Source: Clostridium sp. AN503
GTDB lineage: Bacteria; Bacillota; Clostridia; Lachnospirales; Lachnospiraceae
Direction of reading: 5' to 3'
DNA: 64,000 bases
NCBI RefSeq assembly: GCF_040719375.1
Contig: NZ_JBFDTP010000002.1
Coordinates: 1,736,001-1,800,000, forward strand
A program made the position numbers and the translations under genes. Of this stretch, positions 8,429 through 16,818 are shown one piece after another; position 1 is the stretch's first letter; each line of letters starts with the position of its first letter. The notes below the pieces were generated by a model. That model saw nothing but the letters and a program-made list of their open reading frames with translations. It did no database searches and was not told the DNA's origin.

Positions 8429-9319
8429 TTACAGTACTTTATTGATCTCCACTGCCTTGCGCAGCTTTGTATGTCCCGGTTTTGCCTCAAAACATACCTC
8501 ATTCTCAACATACACGGCAATCCCGCTGTTTACATTCATATTAAGGGGGATCACATCTCCAGGCTGCATATGGAGGATATCCTGGGCATCCAGAGAGAAT
8601 TCGTGCATGATCGCCCGAATCTCCACCTCCGAATCCAACAGATGCTTCTCGATGGATTCCCGCTTCTGCAGCCGCTTGGCATCGTCCTGTTTCTTCTGGC
8701 TGACGCCAAAGGAATAGCCGAACCTGGAAGTCAGCTCCTCCACATTGGGCGCCGGCATGACCAGCCTGAGATCCGCCGTAAGCTTATCAATGGTGACCTC
8801 CAGCTCCGTCTCAATGATCACATCCTCCGGGGCGCTGATCTGAAGCAGATGCGGGTTCGTCTGGATCCCGGTCAGTTCCGTCTCAACATCCAGATACTCG
8901 TTCCAGGCATTCCCAACAAATTCCGTGACCTTTCCCAGCAGATACTGGAGGATGGCCTTCTCGATGTCTGTAAAATCCCGGCTCAGCTCATAACGGGTGC
9001 CTGCGCCGCCCAAAAGACGTTCCAACATGAAAAAGGCCAGCCTGGTGTCCATTTCCAGAACCAGGGGAGCCTCGCTATAATCCCGATTATCCGGCGTCAG
9101 GGTGATCATTCCGAACAGGGAACGGTCCAAAACAGAATTGTTGAACTCCTGATACCTCTTTTCATTGATCCCTTTGACGCTGATCTCACAATAGGACTGT
9201 AAAAGACCGGTCAGATAGGGCGCCAGAGCACGCGAAAAACTGTCATACAAGTTTTCCACTGTACTCATGCGTTCTTTTGTGAATTTCTTTGGTGATTTAA
9301 AATCATATGTCTTTATCAC
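8429..9319 (-). CDS. fliM: Flagellar motor switch protein FliM, lacking the N-terminal CheY-binding peptide
   Basis: A 296-residue C-ring protein with the CheC-like middle domain (LERLLGGAGTRYELSRDFTDIE) and C-terminal SpoA domain. It starts directly at MIKTYDFKSPKKFTKERM, which corresponds to about residue 40 of other FliM proteins. The usual leading LSQxEIDALL helix that binds phospho-CheY is absent. The start is a GTG whose last two bases form part of the motB stop (GTGA overlap), and the upstream in-frame codons belong to a stop, so the peptide cannot be restored by choosing an earlier start. FliM normally has about 330 residues. Confidence 0.92.
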   Translation of the reverse strand: MIKTYDFKSPKKFTKERMSTVENLYDSFSRALAPYLTGLLQSYCEISVKGINEKRYQEFNNSVLDRSLFGMITLTPDNRDYSEAPLVLEMDTRLAFFMLERLLGGAGTRYELSRDFTDIEKAILQYLLGKVTEFVGNAWNEYLDVETELTGIQTNPHLLQISAPEDVIIETELEVTIDKLTADLRLVMPAPNVEELTSRFGYSFGVSQKKQDDAKRLQKRESIEKHLLDSEVEIRAIMHEFSLDAQDILHMQPGDVIPLNMNVNSGIAVYVENEVCFEAKPGHTKLRKAVEINKVL

Positions 9320-10155
9320 TGCTGTACCGTACCTTTCTGTCCTGGAGCCATATCCCCCGGCATCTGAACCGGTGCCAGCGGATCCATGGTCTCTACGCTG
9401 TCAAGATCCCCTTCTGCCGCCTGAAAGTCACTTCCAAGTATGATCATATCCACACGGCGGTTCTGCTCCCGCCCTTCTTTCGTACTGTTCTCCGCAATCG
9501 GATAGTATTTCCCGTATCCGCGGCAGATCAGCTTCTTTGGCTCGATCCCACAGTTCTCTTCCAGGTAGATCGCCACATTGTCTGCCCGCGATGAGGAGAG
9601 AATCCTGTCGTTGATCAGGGAATTCGCCGCCTGCGCTGTATGTCCGTTTATATAGATCGCCATAATATCATCCTGCCTCGCGTTCAGCATGACCCCCAGC
9701 GCATCCAGCATATCCCGGCTGTTTTCGCGGAGGACCGCGCTGTCCGGGTCAAAGAGCAGATCATTCTTAAACCGGATATAGACTGCGTTGTCGCTGCTTG
9801 ATATCACAGCGTCTAAATTCTCCGTCTCAAAATAAGTCTGGATATCGCGGGCCAGCTCCACCATCTGTCTGGAGGACGCCGATGACATACCACCGCCGAC
9901 AGCGGTTGGATCTCCTGCAGGGTCGGTATTCTCCGAAATAGCCGGATACTCTAAGTCCACCGGTATGTCCTCAATGGGAACTGTTGTCTCGATCCCCAGA
10001 CGCTTCTGCATAGCTGCGGCAACTTCTTCCAGCTTTGACATATTGATATTAGAAATACTGTATAGTAACACAAAGAAAGTCAGAACCAGGGTTATCATAT
10101 CCGCGTAGGTATTCAACCACTCCTGACTTCCTCCCTCTTCTTCCCGTTTTTTCAT
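9316..10155 (-). CDS. motB: Flagellar motor stator protein MotB
   Basis: A 279-residue stator subunit. One membrane helix near the N-terminus follows WLNTYADMITLVLTF, in which Asp19 is the ion-carrying residue. The C-terminal OmpA-type peptidoglycan-binding domain (about 125-245) contains INGHTAQAANS and NRRVDMIIL. It lies between flgC and fliM. Its partner motA is about 23 kb away at 32.8-33.7 kb, an unusual separation. No PomB/MotS-type hallmark was recognised, so ion specificity is not assigned. Confidence 0.94.
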   Translation of the reverse strand: MKKREEEGGSQEWLNTYADMITLVLTFFVLLYSISNINMSKLEEVAAAMQKRLGIETTVPIEDIPVDLEYPAISENTDPAGDPTAVGGGMSSASSRQMVELARDIQTYFETENLDAVISSSDNAVYIRFKNDLLFDPDSAVLRENSRDMLDALGVMLNARQDDIMAIYINGHTAQAANSLINDRILSSSRADNVAIYLEENCGIEPKKLICRGYGKYYPIAENSTKEGREQNRRVDMIILGSDFQAAEGDLDSVETMDPLAPVQMPGDMAPGQKGTVQQ

Positions 10156-10156
10156 G

Positions 10157-10591
10157 TTATTTCCCGATCTCCAGTGCCTTTAATGCCATACTCTTTACTA
10201 CATTCAGCGCCGTAATATTGGCTTCATAGGCGCGTGTGGCAGCCATCAGATCCACCATCTCCTCCGCACTGTTGACATTCGGCATCATAACATAACCGTC
10301 CGCATCAGCATCCGGATGATCCGGGTCATAGACCGGCACAAAAGGATTCTGGTTTTCAACCACTTCCTCCACAAAAACGCCGCCATTCTCCGCCTTTGTC
10401 ATGGCTTTGCCCAACTCCTGCTTAAAATCGATGCGGTTCTCGCGGAAAACCACCTGTTTCCTGCGGTACGGGCCGCCCTCTGCCGTCCTGGTCGTATTCT
10501 GGTTCGCCAGGTTCTGCAGGATGATATCCGTGCGGAACCGTTCCGCGGTCAGGGCGGAGCCTGTAATATTGAGAGAATCTAAATATCCCAT
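10157..10591 (-). CDS. flgC: Flagellar basal-body rod protein FlgC
   Basis: A 144-residue proximal rod protein with the N-terminal rod signature (LNITGSALTAERFRTDIILQ) and C-terminal ATRAYEANITALNVVKSMA, standard for FlgC. It follows flgB by 11 bp and precedes motB by 1 bp. In most Firmicutes flgB-flgC start the fla/che operon next to fliE; here they lie behind fliS in the flgM operon. Confidence 0.95.
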   Translation of the reverse strand: MGYLDSLNITGSALTAERFRTDIILQNLANQNTTRTAEGGPYRRKQVVFRENRIDFKQELGKAMTKAENGGVFVEEVVENQNPFVPVYDPDHPDADADGYVMMPNVNSAEEMVDLMAATRAYEANITALNVVKSMALKALEIGK

Positions 10592-10602
10592 AAGGTGCTC
10601 CT

Positions 10603-10959
10603 TTATTTACCTGTATTATTGATCACATAGCGCAGTGTCGAAAGCTTTCCCGACATCCTGGATGTCATCGCCGCATACTCTGTGTATGCTTTCCAGAGTT
10701 CCAATTCTTCCTTCTCAAGCTGGACATTGTTCCCGTCCGGTCTTGCGGAAGGGGTATCGTCCTCCGTCACAACAGCACGTCTGACTGATCCGGCTTTTTC
10801 TCCTTCAGCCTGAAGGATCTGACTGAATTCCACCCGCTTTGCCTTAAAGCCCGGCGTCTCTACATTGGCTATATTATGGCTTGTCACCTGCTGCTTCAGC
10901 CATGCGGCATCAAGACCGCCCTGCAGTGCGCGAAACGCTGCATCTTCAAATAATGGCAT
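10603..10959 (-). CDS. flgB: Flagellar basal-body rod protein FlgB
   Basis: A 118-residue proximal rod protein. The N-terminal part has TSHNIANVETPGFKAKRVEF, the rod-family motif, and the C-terminal half has YTEYAAMTSRMSGKLSTLRY. Translation begins after a GGGGGAA site. No promoter is visible in the 23-bp gap after fliS, so transcription probably comes from the flgM promoter or an internal one. Confidence 0.93.
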   Translation of the reverse strand: MPLFEDAAFRALQGGLDAAWLKQQVTSHNIANVETPGFKAKRVEFSQILQAEGEKAGSVRRAVVTEDDTPSARPDGNNVQLEKEELELWKAYTEYAAMTSRMSGKLSTLRYVINNTGK

Positions 10960-10982
10960 ATTCCATTCCCCCTTTTATCTGA

Positions 10983-11363
10983 TCAGCCCGTATGGCCCAT
11001 CCGCACCTGGCGGTCGGCCTGTGCAAACGCATCCTTCAGTTCTGTGATCATCGGAAGGATCTCCTCTACCGGCTGCGGATCTTTCCTGATATTGGTCTGA
11101 AGGATCTGATAAGCGAAATACTCGTAGAGCGCATCCAGCCCCTGGGAAACCTCGTACTTCCGGTCCAGGGTGGAGGACAGATGCCCGATGATCGCCTGTG
11201 CCTTTTTAAAATGGGTATTGCTCCCCTCAAAATCCTTCGCTGACAGACAATACAGCCCTTTATTCAGCCGGTTGACCGTCTCCTCAAACAGCAGGTTGAC
11301 CATATCGCCCTGCGTCATTGTCATAACAGACTGTTCTTTATATCTTGCATATGGGTTTTGCAT
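10983..11363 (-). CDS. fliS: Flagellin export chaperone FliS
   Basis: A 126-residue helical chaperone that caps the flagellin C-terminus before export. It has the characteristic start MQNPYARYKEQSVMTMTQGD, LLFEETVNRL, and a central AQAIIGHLSSTLD stretch. It directly follows fliD (15 bp gap), the usual pairing. In Bacillus this protein also antagonises or partners CsrA/FliW control by titrating flagellin. Confidence 0.95.
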   Translation of the reverse strand: MQNPYARYKEQSVMTMTQGDMVNLLFEETVNRLNKGLYCLSAKDFEGSNTHFKKAQAIIGHLSSTLDRKYEVSQGLDALYEYFAYQILQTNIRKDPQPVEEILPMITELKDAFAQADRQVRMGHTG

Positions 11364-11378
11364 AGCATTACTCCTTTT

Positions 11379-13985
11379 TTATGATGAGAACTGCTGCGAC
11401 AGCCAGGAACTCTGGCTGTTCATGTTGGAAATCGCCTGCTCCATGGCAGTAAACTGCTTCCAGTACCGCTCCCGCTCCTGCGTGTATTTCTTGTTCAGGT
11501 TCGACAGAGTCTTGGTGATGCTCTTCATCTCCTGGTACAGCGTGTTGCTGGTCGTGAGAACATCCTTGGTGCCTGCATAGCTGACCATGGTACCCGGGCT
11601 GGCGCTGCTGACATTCGCTGTGTCTTTGATCACCTGCTGCAGCTTCACTGCAATCCCCTGCTCCTTGTCCGTAAACAGCTTGCAGATGCTGTCCGCATTG
11701 CTCGTGACCGCCTGACGCAGGGTATCCTCGTCAATGATGAGCTTCCCGTTGTCCTTCCAGTTGCTGGAGGTCTCGATACCGATATCGTAAAGGGCGAGCC
11801 CCGCCGACTCCACAGTGTTATATAACGTCATCCTCATATCGCTTAAGAAGCTGGAGATATTGGAATCGTTGCGCAGAAGTCCCTGCTTGGACTTCTCCTC
11901 CCACAGCTCGATCTCCCGGTCGCTCATCTCTTTCTTCTGGGCGTCCGTAAGCGGCGGATACTTCTTGTATGTACTCTCTTCCTTCAGATAGCCGTTCAGT
12001 TCTTCGATCAGTTTGTTGTAATCGTCTACAAAGCCCTTCAAACTATCTACTATTTTATCAGTATCCCGTGATGTAGTCAAGTTAATTGCAGTATCGGATT
12101 TCGCAGTCAGTTCTATGGTGATCCCATCAATCTCATAGGTATTGGTGTTGCGAACGATATCTGTTCCGTCTACTGTGATAATGGAGTTCTTGCCTTGTGT
12201 GGTAACCGAACTGGTCCCTGCAGGAAAGTCTAAGTTTTCTGTGCCAAACAGGACTCCTGCCAGGCTGCCGGTCAGTTTTTTTCCATTAAGATTGTCAACA
12301 TTGAAGCGTCCGTCATTGTATTCGACCACAGCATTAACTGTTGTGCTGTCGGCTGTAGTGGTAGCAAACGCTTCTTCCAGACAAGCTTTTAAATCACTTA
12401 CCTTAGTATCTGCACCGACCGTAAATGTCTTCACTACCTCATTCCCTGCTGTGTCCTTTGACGTATATGATAAACTCCCAGTTATTCCGTAGTCAGCCAG
12501 CTTAGCATTGTCATCCAGCAGGTTCGATCCCGTCTCAAAACCAAGTGTGGCAAACGCCCCCATATGATCCGCGACAAATTCAATCTTGTGTTCTGCAGAA
12601 GACAGTGTGAGCGCGCTGTTTTCCGGATGATCTGTATCTTCCGTCATCCGAAGCGCGATCGCACCAGTACCGAACTTCTTGTTAAGCTGGGCATTGATGG
12701 CAGACACCACGCCCTCACGGGTCTTGTAGGTGGTACTCTCCTTCCGTCCCTCTAAGGTGACCGATACCTCCTGATTGTCCACCATGAAAGTAAACACTGC
12801 GTCTTCCCCGGCATAGAGGGACTGCTGGAGCTGGTCTAAACCAGCCAGTGCGTCGTCGGGTGCTGTCGCCGACGCTGTCTTCATATCATGTGACAGCAGA
12901 GAAGACTGGACGCCTTTGGCCTGCACGCCGAACATGGTTGTCAGAAGGTTTCCGTAGGTCTGGGACATGGAGATATTGCCTATCTCACCGGTATTTGACG
13001 ACTGCATGATAAATTTATCAGCCGCCGATGAATAGGAAACAGTCACGCCTGCGCCGCTGTTGTTGATCGCGCTGATAACCTCGCTCAGGGTGGAATCCCC
13101 TGTAAGCCCATCGATCTTTACGCCGTTTATCTCAAACTCATACCGTCCGCCCTGAAGCGGTGTTTTAAAGTTCATATCCTTTAGAGCCATACCATAGGCA
13201 AGCTTGTTGGAGAACCCGCCCTCGAAACCCAGGTGCTTAATGGTGTCCGGTTCTCCTGCCACAGATTCTATGATCACACGGCGGGAGGACTCTATTGGTG
13301 TACCTGCACTGACGGGTTTGCCTGAGGGATCGGTTTCCAGCTTGACCAGCTCCATCTTGTCGCCCGCATCCACATTCATGCCCACAGATGTTCCGAAATT
13401 ACGGTAAAGTGCCTGGTTGATATTGTCCAACACTTCCTTTTGCTTTGTCGAATCTGTGTCGGCGCCATCCACCCCGGCAAACGAAATGACTTTATTGACT
13501 CCATCTAAGGTAATGGAAAATGAGTAAGTTTTAGTTGAATCAGAAAACTGGCTCAGATCTGCATTCTGCCCCACTGCGTCGCCGGTCACTACATCCCCTG
13601 ATTTCACTGTACATGCAGTTGCAAGCTGTTTCACTGCATCGATGGTCATGCCCTTCACCGCATTGGCCGCTACGGAATTGACCTTCACAGCGGAAGAACT
13701 GCTGACGCCGGACATGGTATTGTACAGGCTGTTGCTGAGAAGGTTCGTATTCCCCGAACCGTAATATGAAAAATATTTATCGCTGAAACTGTTGATATTG
13801 GTGATCAGTTTGCGGTAAATATCCTGTTTCCACTCTAACTGCTGCTTCGTTCCCATCTGTTTGTCGATCTTGGTCTGGGTGCCGGCAAGCATACTTTCCA
13901 CAATACTTTCCGTATCCATCCCGGAAGCAAGGCCGGACATATAATTCCTGCCCCCTGCGCTGACTGTATTAATTGAAGATGCCAT
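11379..13985 (-). CDS. fliD: Filament cap protein FliD
   Basis: The hook-associated protein 2, which caps the filament and folds incoming flagellin. The N-terminus has GLASGMDTESIVESML and the C-terminus a coiled-coil segment (KSITKTLSNLNKKYTQERER) ending MNSQSSWLSQQFSS, both typical. At 868 residues it is longer than the common 450-650, the extra length being a Ser/Thr/Asp-rich middle likely to form additional exposed D2/D3-type domains. It lies upstream of fliS in the late-gene block. Confidence 0.93.
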   Translation of the reverse strand: MASSINTVSAGGRNYMSGLASGMDTESIVESMLAGTQTKIDKQMGTKQQLEWKQDIYRKLITNINSFSDKYFSYYGSGNTNLLSNSLYNTMSGVSSSSAVKVNSVAANAVKGMTIDAVKQLATACTVKSGDVVTGDAVGQNADLSQFSDSTKTYSFSITLDGVNKVISFAGVDGADTDSTKQKEVLDNINQALYRNFGTSVGMNVDAGDKMELVKLETDPSGKPVSAGTPIESSRRVIIESVAGEPDTIKHLGFEGGFSNKLAYGMALKDMNFKTPLQGGRYEFEINGVKIDGLTGDSTLSEVISAINNSGAGVTVSYSSAADKFIMQSSNTGEIGNISMSQTYGNLLTTMFGVQAKGVQSSLLSHDMKTASATAPDDALAGLDQLQQSLYAGEDAVFTFMVDNQEVSVTLEGRKESTTYKTREGVVSAINAQLNKKFGTGAIALRMTEDTDHPENSALTLSSAEHKIEFVADHMGAFATLGFETGSNLLDDNAKLADYGITGSLSYTSKDTAGNEVVKTFTVGADTKVSDLKACLEEAFATTTADSTTVNAVVEYNDGRFNVDNLNGKKLTGSLAGVLFGTENLDFPAGTSSVTTQGKNSIITVDGTDIVRNTNTYEIDGITIELTAKSDTAINLTTSRDTDKIVDSLKGFVDDYNKLIEELNGYLKEESTYKKYPPLTDAQKKEMSDREIELWEEKSKQGLLRNDSNISSFLSDMRMTLYNTVESAGLALYDIGIETSSNWKDNGKLIIDEDTLRQAVTSNADSICKLFTDKEQGIAVKLQQVIKDTANVSSASPGTMVSYAGTKDVLTTSNTLYQEMKSITKTLSNLNKKYTQERERYWKQFTAMEQAISNMNSQSSWLSQQFSS

Positions 13986-13996
13986 GTTTGCTCCCC

Positions 13997-14467
13997 CTAT
14001 CTTTTCTTATCATAGAGCATTCCCTTGCTGCCCTGGTCCATCTGTTTTAAATAACCGGTAAATTTCGTGTTTGCATTGTTCTGGCGTATTTTCTCTTTAA
14101 GGGACACGGCTGCTTTTGCCAGCCGCTCCTGCGCCAGCCCATCCAGCTCCCGGATCCTGCTGATCACGGTATAGAGCGCCTGGCTCTCGTCAAAGAGCAG
14201 GCGTTCCTCTTCGCTTAAGCTGCTGTAATCACAGCGGTTTTTCATAATCTCGTGCGCACGTTTCCCCGCGTCTGAACGAAGACGTATGTCTTCCGCTTTG
14301 GCGTCGATGGAATTGATCTTCTGGATCAGATCATCCCGGGCAGTGATTGCATCAGCGATCCCTTCTGTATCCTCGGCCTGTGTGGAGACCAGCTTCTGAG
14401 TCTCCAACTCGTATAGCAGGAACAGTTCTGTTTTGTCTTTTACAAGCTCCCGCATCGGTTCAATCAT
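13997..14467 (-). CDS. Putative flagellar chaperone (FliT/FlgN-like coiled-coil protein)
   Basis: A 156-residue, mostly helical, charged protein without signal peptide or membrane helix. No strong family motif was recognised. The size, heptad-like helices and position between csrA and fliD fit a secretion chaperone such as FliT, which serves FliD, or a FlgN-like protein; flgN itself is separately present at 18.3-18.8 kb. It overlaps the end of csrA by 8 bp. The function is inferred from context only. Confidence 0.6.
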   Translation of the reverse strand: MIEPMRELVKDKTELFLLYELETQKLVSTQAEDTEGIADAITARDDLIQKINSIDAKAEDIRLRSDAGKRAHEIMKNRCDYSSLSEEERLLFDESQALYTVISRIRELDGLAQERLAKAAVSLKEKIRQNNANTKFTGYLKQMDQGSKGMLYDKKR

Positions 14468-14732
14468 GTGTGTCCTCCCGGGTCTCTTCCCCGTCCTCCC
14501 CGGTCAGGGGGCGAAGGTTCCTGGATAACTGGAATACTTTCAACAGATCCACCTTATCGGATGCTTCCCGGTTGTTTTCTACGGTCAGATATAACTCCGT
14601 TCGGCTGATCTTCATATGCTCCGGAGCGGAGATGCCAAGCCGCACCTTATCGCCCTTTATATCGGCTACAAAGATCTCGATATCGTCACCGATTTTGATC
14701 GATTCACCCTTTTTTCTGGACAGAATCAGCAT
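14460..14732 (-). CDS. csrA: Carbon storage regulator CsrA (translational repressor)
   Basis: A 90-residue RNA-binding protein beginning MLILSRKKGESIKIGDDIEI, with VRLGISAPEHMKISRTELY, both conserved in CsrA. In Bacillus it represses flagellin translation and is held off by FliW. The first 60 residues are the canonical CsrA; about 25 further acidic residues form a tail. It overlaps fliW by 7 bp, so antagonist and repressor are made together. A good candidate binding hairpin exists in the flagellin leader (22191-22206). Confidence 0.96.
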   Translation of the reverse strand: MLILSRKKGESIKIGDDIEIFVADIKGDKVRLGISAPEHMKISRTELYLTVENNREASDKVDLLKVFQLSRNLRPLTGEDGEETREDTHD

Positions 14733-15208
14733 ACGTCCTTCCCCTCTCCTTCCGCGAATATGGGCTGACGTATGGGATAATCCTGATCCAGGATCACCTG
14801 TACCGCCAGATTCGTTTTGTGGTTTATAATGACCGGGCTTTTTAAGTTTACAGTGGATTTGCGGAAGGTCTCTCCGATCACCATCAGTACCCAGCAGTCC
14901 AGATCATCCTCCGGGACCGCCTGGAGCATGATCAGCACATCCTGCATCACAACTGGCGCGTAGTCTTTTTTTACTTCCAGCGGATTCAGCATGATAAAGC
15001 AGACATATTTCTGCTCTATGGACTGAAGCCAGCAGATTCCATTGCCCATGTTGGAATCATTGACCAAAACATACTGGGTGTATTCTTCAAATCCAAATAT
15101 AGGCTGTTTAAATGTGATAATATTTTTTTCTTCAATCTCAAGGAACCCAAAATCTCTGGTCTCTATCTTCAACTTTGCCGCCTCCAACTGTTTTTGTCTC
15201 GCTGCCAT
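14726..15208 (-). CDS. fliW: Flagellar assembly factor FliW (CsrA antagonist)
   Basis: A 160-residue FliW with the typical core TRDFGFLEIEEKNIITF, GFEEYTQYVLV and VNLKSPVIINHKTNLAVQVI. FliW binds either flagellin or CsrA, coupling flagellin secretion to its translation. It follows the yviE-like gene by 4 bp with a GAAGAG site. The order yviE-fliW-csrA matches Bacillus. Confidence 0.95.
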   Translation of the reverse strand: MAARQKQLEAAKLKIETRDFGFLEIEEKNIITFKQPIFGFEEYTQYVLVNDSNMGNGICWLQSIEQKYVCFIMLNPLEVKKDYAPVVMQDVLIMLQAVPEDDLDCWVLMVIGETFRKSTVNLKSPVIINHKTNLAVQVILDQDYPIRQPIFAEGEGKDVC

Positions 15209-15212
15209 TCAT

Positions 15213-15803
15213 TTACTCTTCGTATGACGGGTTTGCGCTGGGCGGAACATACATCGGTTCCCCCACATATTCAATCTCCACCTTCGGATACTGCTCAACA
15301 TTGACATTCAGCTCTCCCGGTATGTAAACGGCTGGCTTCGTCTCTGTCTGAGGGTGGAACTCCACCTGGGCAGGCGTATAATCGATGGCAAGGTCTGCCG
15401 GTGTCCAGCTGATATCCGGTCCCACGGCCGGAAGGTAGGTAAATCCTGTGGTCACATTGGACTGGGCAAGCATCTGGTTTTTCATGATATCCGCCACAGT
15501 GATCCCGTCCTGGATCTGCATCATCTGATTGCCTATGCGGGAATATTGTGCCGTGGCATCCGATGCTGCCTTCAGCCCTTCCTGGGCTGCATCCCGCATC
15601 AGCCCTTTTGCCGTTTTAAACCCCAGGCTGTCCCTCGCACGGGAGGAATCAATATTCACTTTAATATTCTCGGATCTCATGTTCAAATGTCCCGGCGTCT
15701 GGATGATCCCGGCCTCCGGGTCCGGTATCTGGCTCTCAAGCCTTGCCCTCTGGGATGTCATGGACAGCTTTATGGGAGTCGTCGTAATCTTTAAAACGTT
15801 CAT
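15213..15803 (-). CDS. YviE-like flagellar operon protein (DUF6470 type)
   Basis: A 196-residue protein resembling YviE, of unknown biochemical function, found between flgL and fliW in many Firmicutes. It begins MNVLKITTTPIKLSM and contains GIIQTPGHLNMRSENIKV and a repeated Pro-rich, beta-strand-like C-terminal half. No membrane segment or catalytic motif is visible. Its conserved place in the flgK-flgL-yviE-fliW-csrA block suggests a role in late assembly. Confidence 0.8.
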   Translation of the reverse strand: MNVLKITTTPIKLSMTSQRARLESQIPDPEAGIIQTPGHLNMRSENIKVNIDSSRARDSLGFKTAKGLMRDAAQEGLKAASDATAQYSRIGNQMMQIQDGITVADIMKNQMLAQSNVTTGFTYLPAVGPDISWTPADLAIDYTPAQVEFHPQTETKPAVYIPGELNVNVEQYPKVEIEYVGEPMYVPPSANPSYEE

Positions 15804-15825
15804 ACTACTGGCACCTCCTGAACCG

Positions 15826-16809
15826 TTATTTCATAAAATCAAAAATAGATGGCGGAATGATACTGGAGCCAAGCTGCAGGGTTACCATCCATGCAGATTC
15901 ATAGGATTTGTTATTCACTGCTTCTGTCTCCAGATTTACCCCTTCCAGACTCTGCTGGCGCTTCTTTAGATTCACCAGCCCGGTCTCAAGCCGTTCCTGG
16001 GTGCGCTCCAAAAGTTTTTCCCGTGTTCCCAGCTCTGACGTGGCGATGGAAGCATTGCTCTGCTTCTCCTTTAGATGGCTGAGGGTATCAAGCGCCCCCT
16101 CTTTGTCTCCGGCCTTCAGCTGTTCTTCTATCTTTCCCACGAGACTGTATAAATTGTTGGGCAGCCCGTTGGCATCTTTCCCATACCCCAGGACATCTGC
16201 TCCTGATGTTGAAATCTGTATCCCGGACTTCGCATTGGCCTTTCCATCCGCGTAGTTTCCAAATCCCACATCCAGATATACCGGCTTGTTTTCCGTGAAC
16301 CAGGTATCGGGATCGTTTTTGTCATAGTCATCTACAGGTTTGCCGTTAAAAAGCAGCTCCCCGTCTGTACCCAGGGTAAACGGCGGTTCATCGTTGCCGG
16401 ACCCGGAAAACAGGTATTTTTCTCCATATTTGGCGTTCATCGTCTGCAGGATCTCATCCTTCAGTCCTCCCAGCTCCTCCGCTATGGCATTTAAGGATGC
16501 CTGGTCTGTGGTTCCGCCCGCCCTGGTGGCCTTCTCATAAATGGTGTCCAGGATAGAATGAACGGCAGTGATATTGGAATCCGCTGTCTCCAGCTCTCCC
16601 ACTGCATTCTCCACAGTCCTGATATGCTCTTCCGACGCAGCGATCTGAGTACGGATCGCAAATGCCTTAGAAGCGGTTGCCGGATCTTCGGACACATGGT
16701 TATACTGACGCCGGGACGAAAGCTTTAGATTGGAATTCGAAAGATTGGCAATGTTTTTCTGAAGATTCCGGTTATATGTTGTTGTCATCATTTTTTCTGT
16801 TATTCTCAT
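15826..16809 (-). CDS. flgL: Hook-filament junction protein FlgL
   Basis: A 327-residue flagellin-fold junction protein (HAP3). The N-terminus MRITEKMMTTTYNRNLQKN and the following SSRRQYNHVSEDPATASKAF are diagnostic, as is the flagellin-like C-terminal coiled coil. It is 10 bp downstream of flgK, the standard pairing. It joins the hook to the filament together with FlgK. Confidence 0.95.
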   Translation of the reverse strand: MRITEKMMTTTYNRNLQKNIANLSNSNLKLSSRRQYNHVSEDPATASKAFAIRTQIAASEEHIRTVENAVGELETADSNITAVHSILDTIYEKATRAGGTTDQASLNAIAEELGGLKDEILQTMNAKYGEKYLFSGSGNDEPPFTLGTDGELLFNGKPVDDYDKNDPDTWFTENKPVYLDVGFGNYADGKANAKSGIQISTSGADVLGYGKDANGLPNNLYSLVGKIEEQLKAGDKEGALDTLSHLKEKQSNASIATSELGTREKLLERTQERLETGLVNLKKRQQSLEGVNLETEAVNNKSYESAWMVTLQLGSSIIPPSIFDFMK

Positions 16810-16818
16810 TGCTCCTCC

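Noticed and set aside
15354..15794. 146-codon plus-strand open frame antisense to the yviE-like gene
   Set aside because: No motif or ribosome site; the opposite strand encodes a recognisable protein in a conserved operon order.
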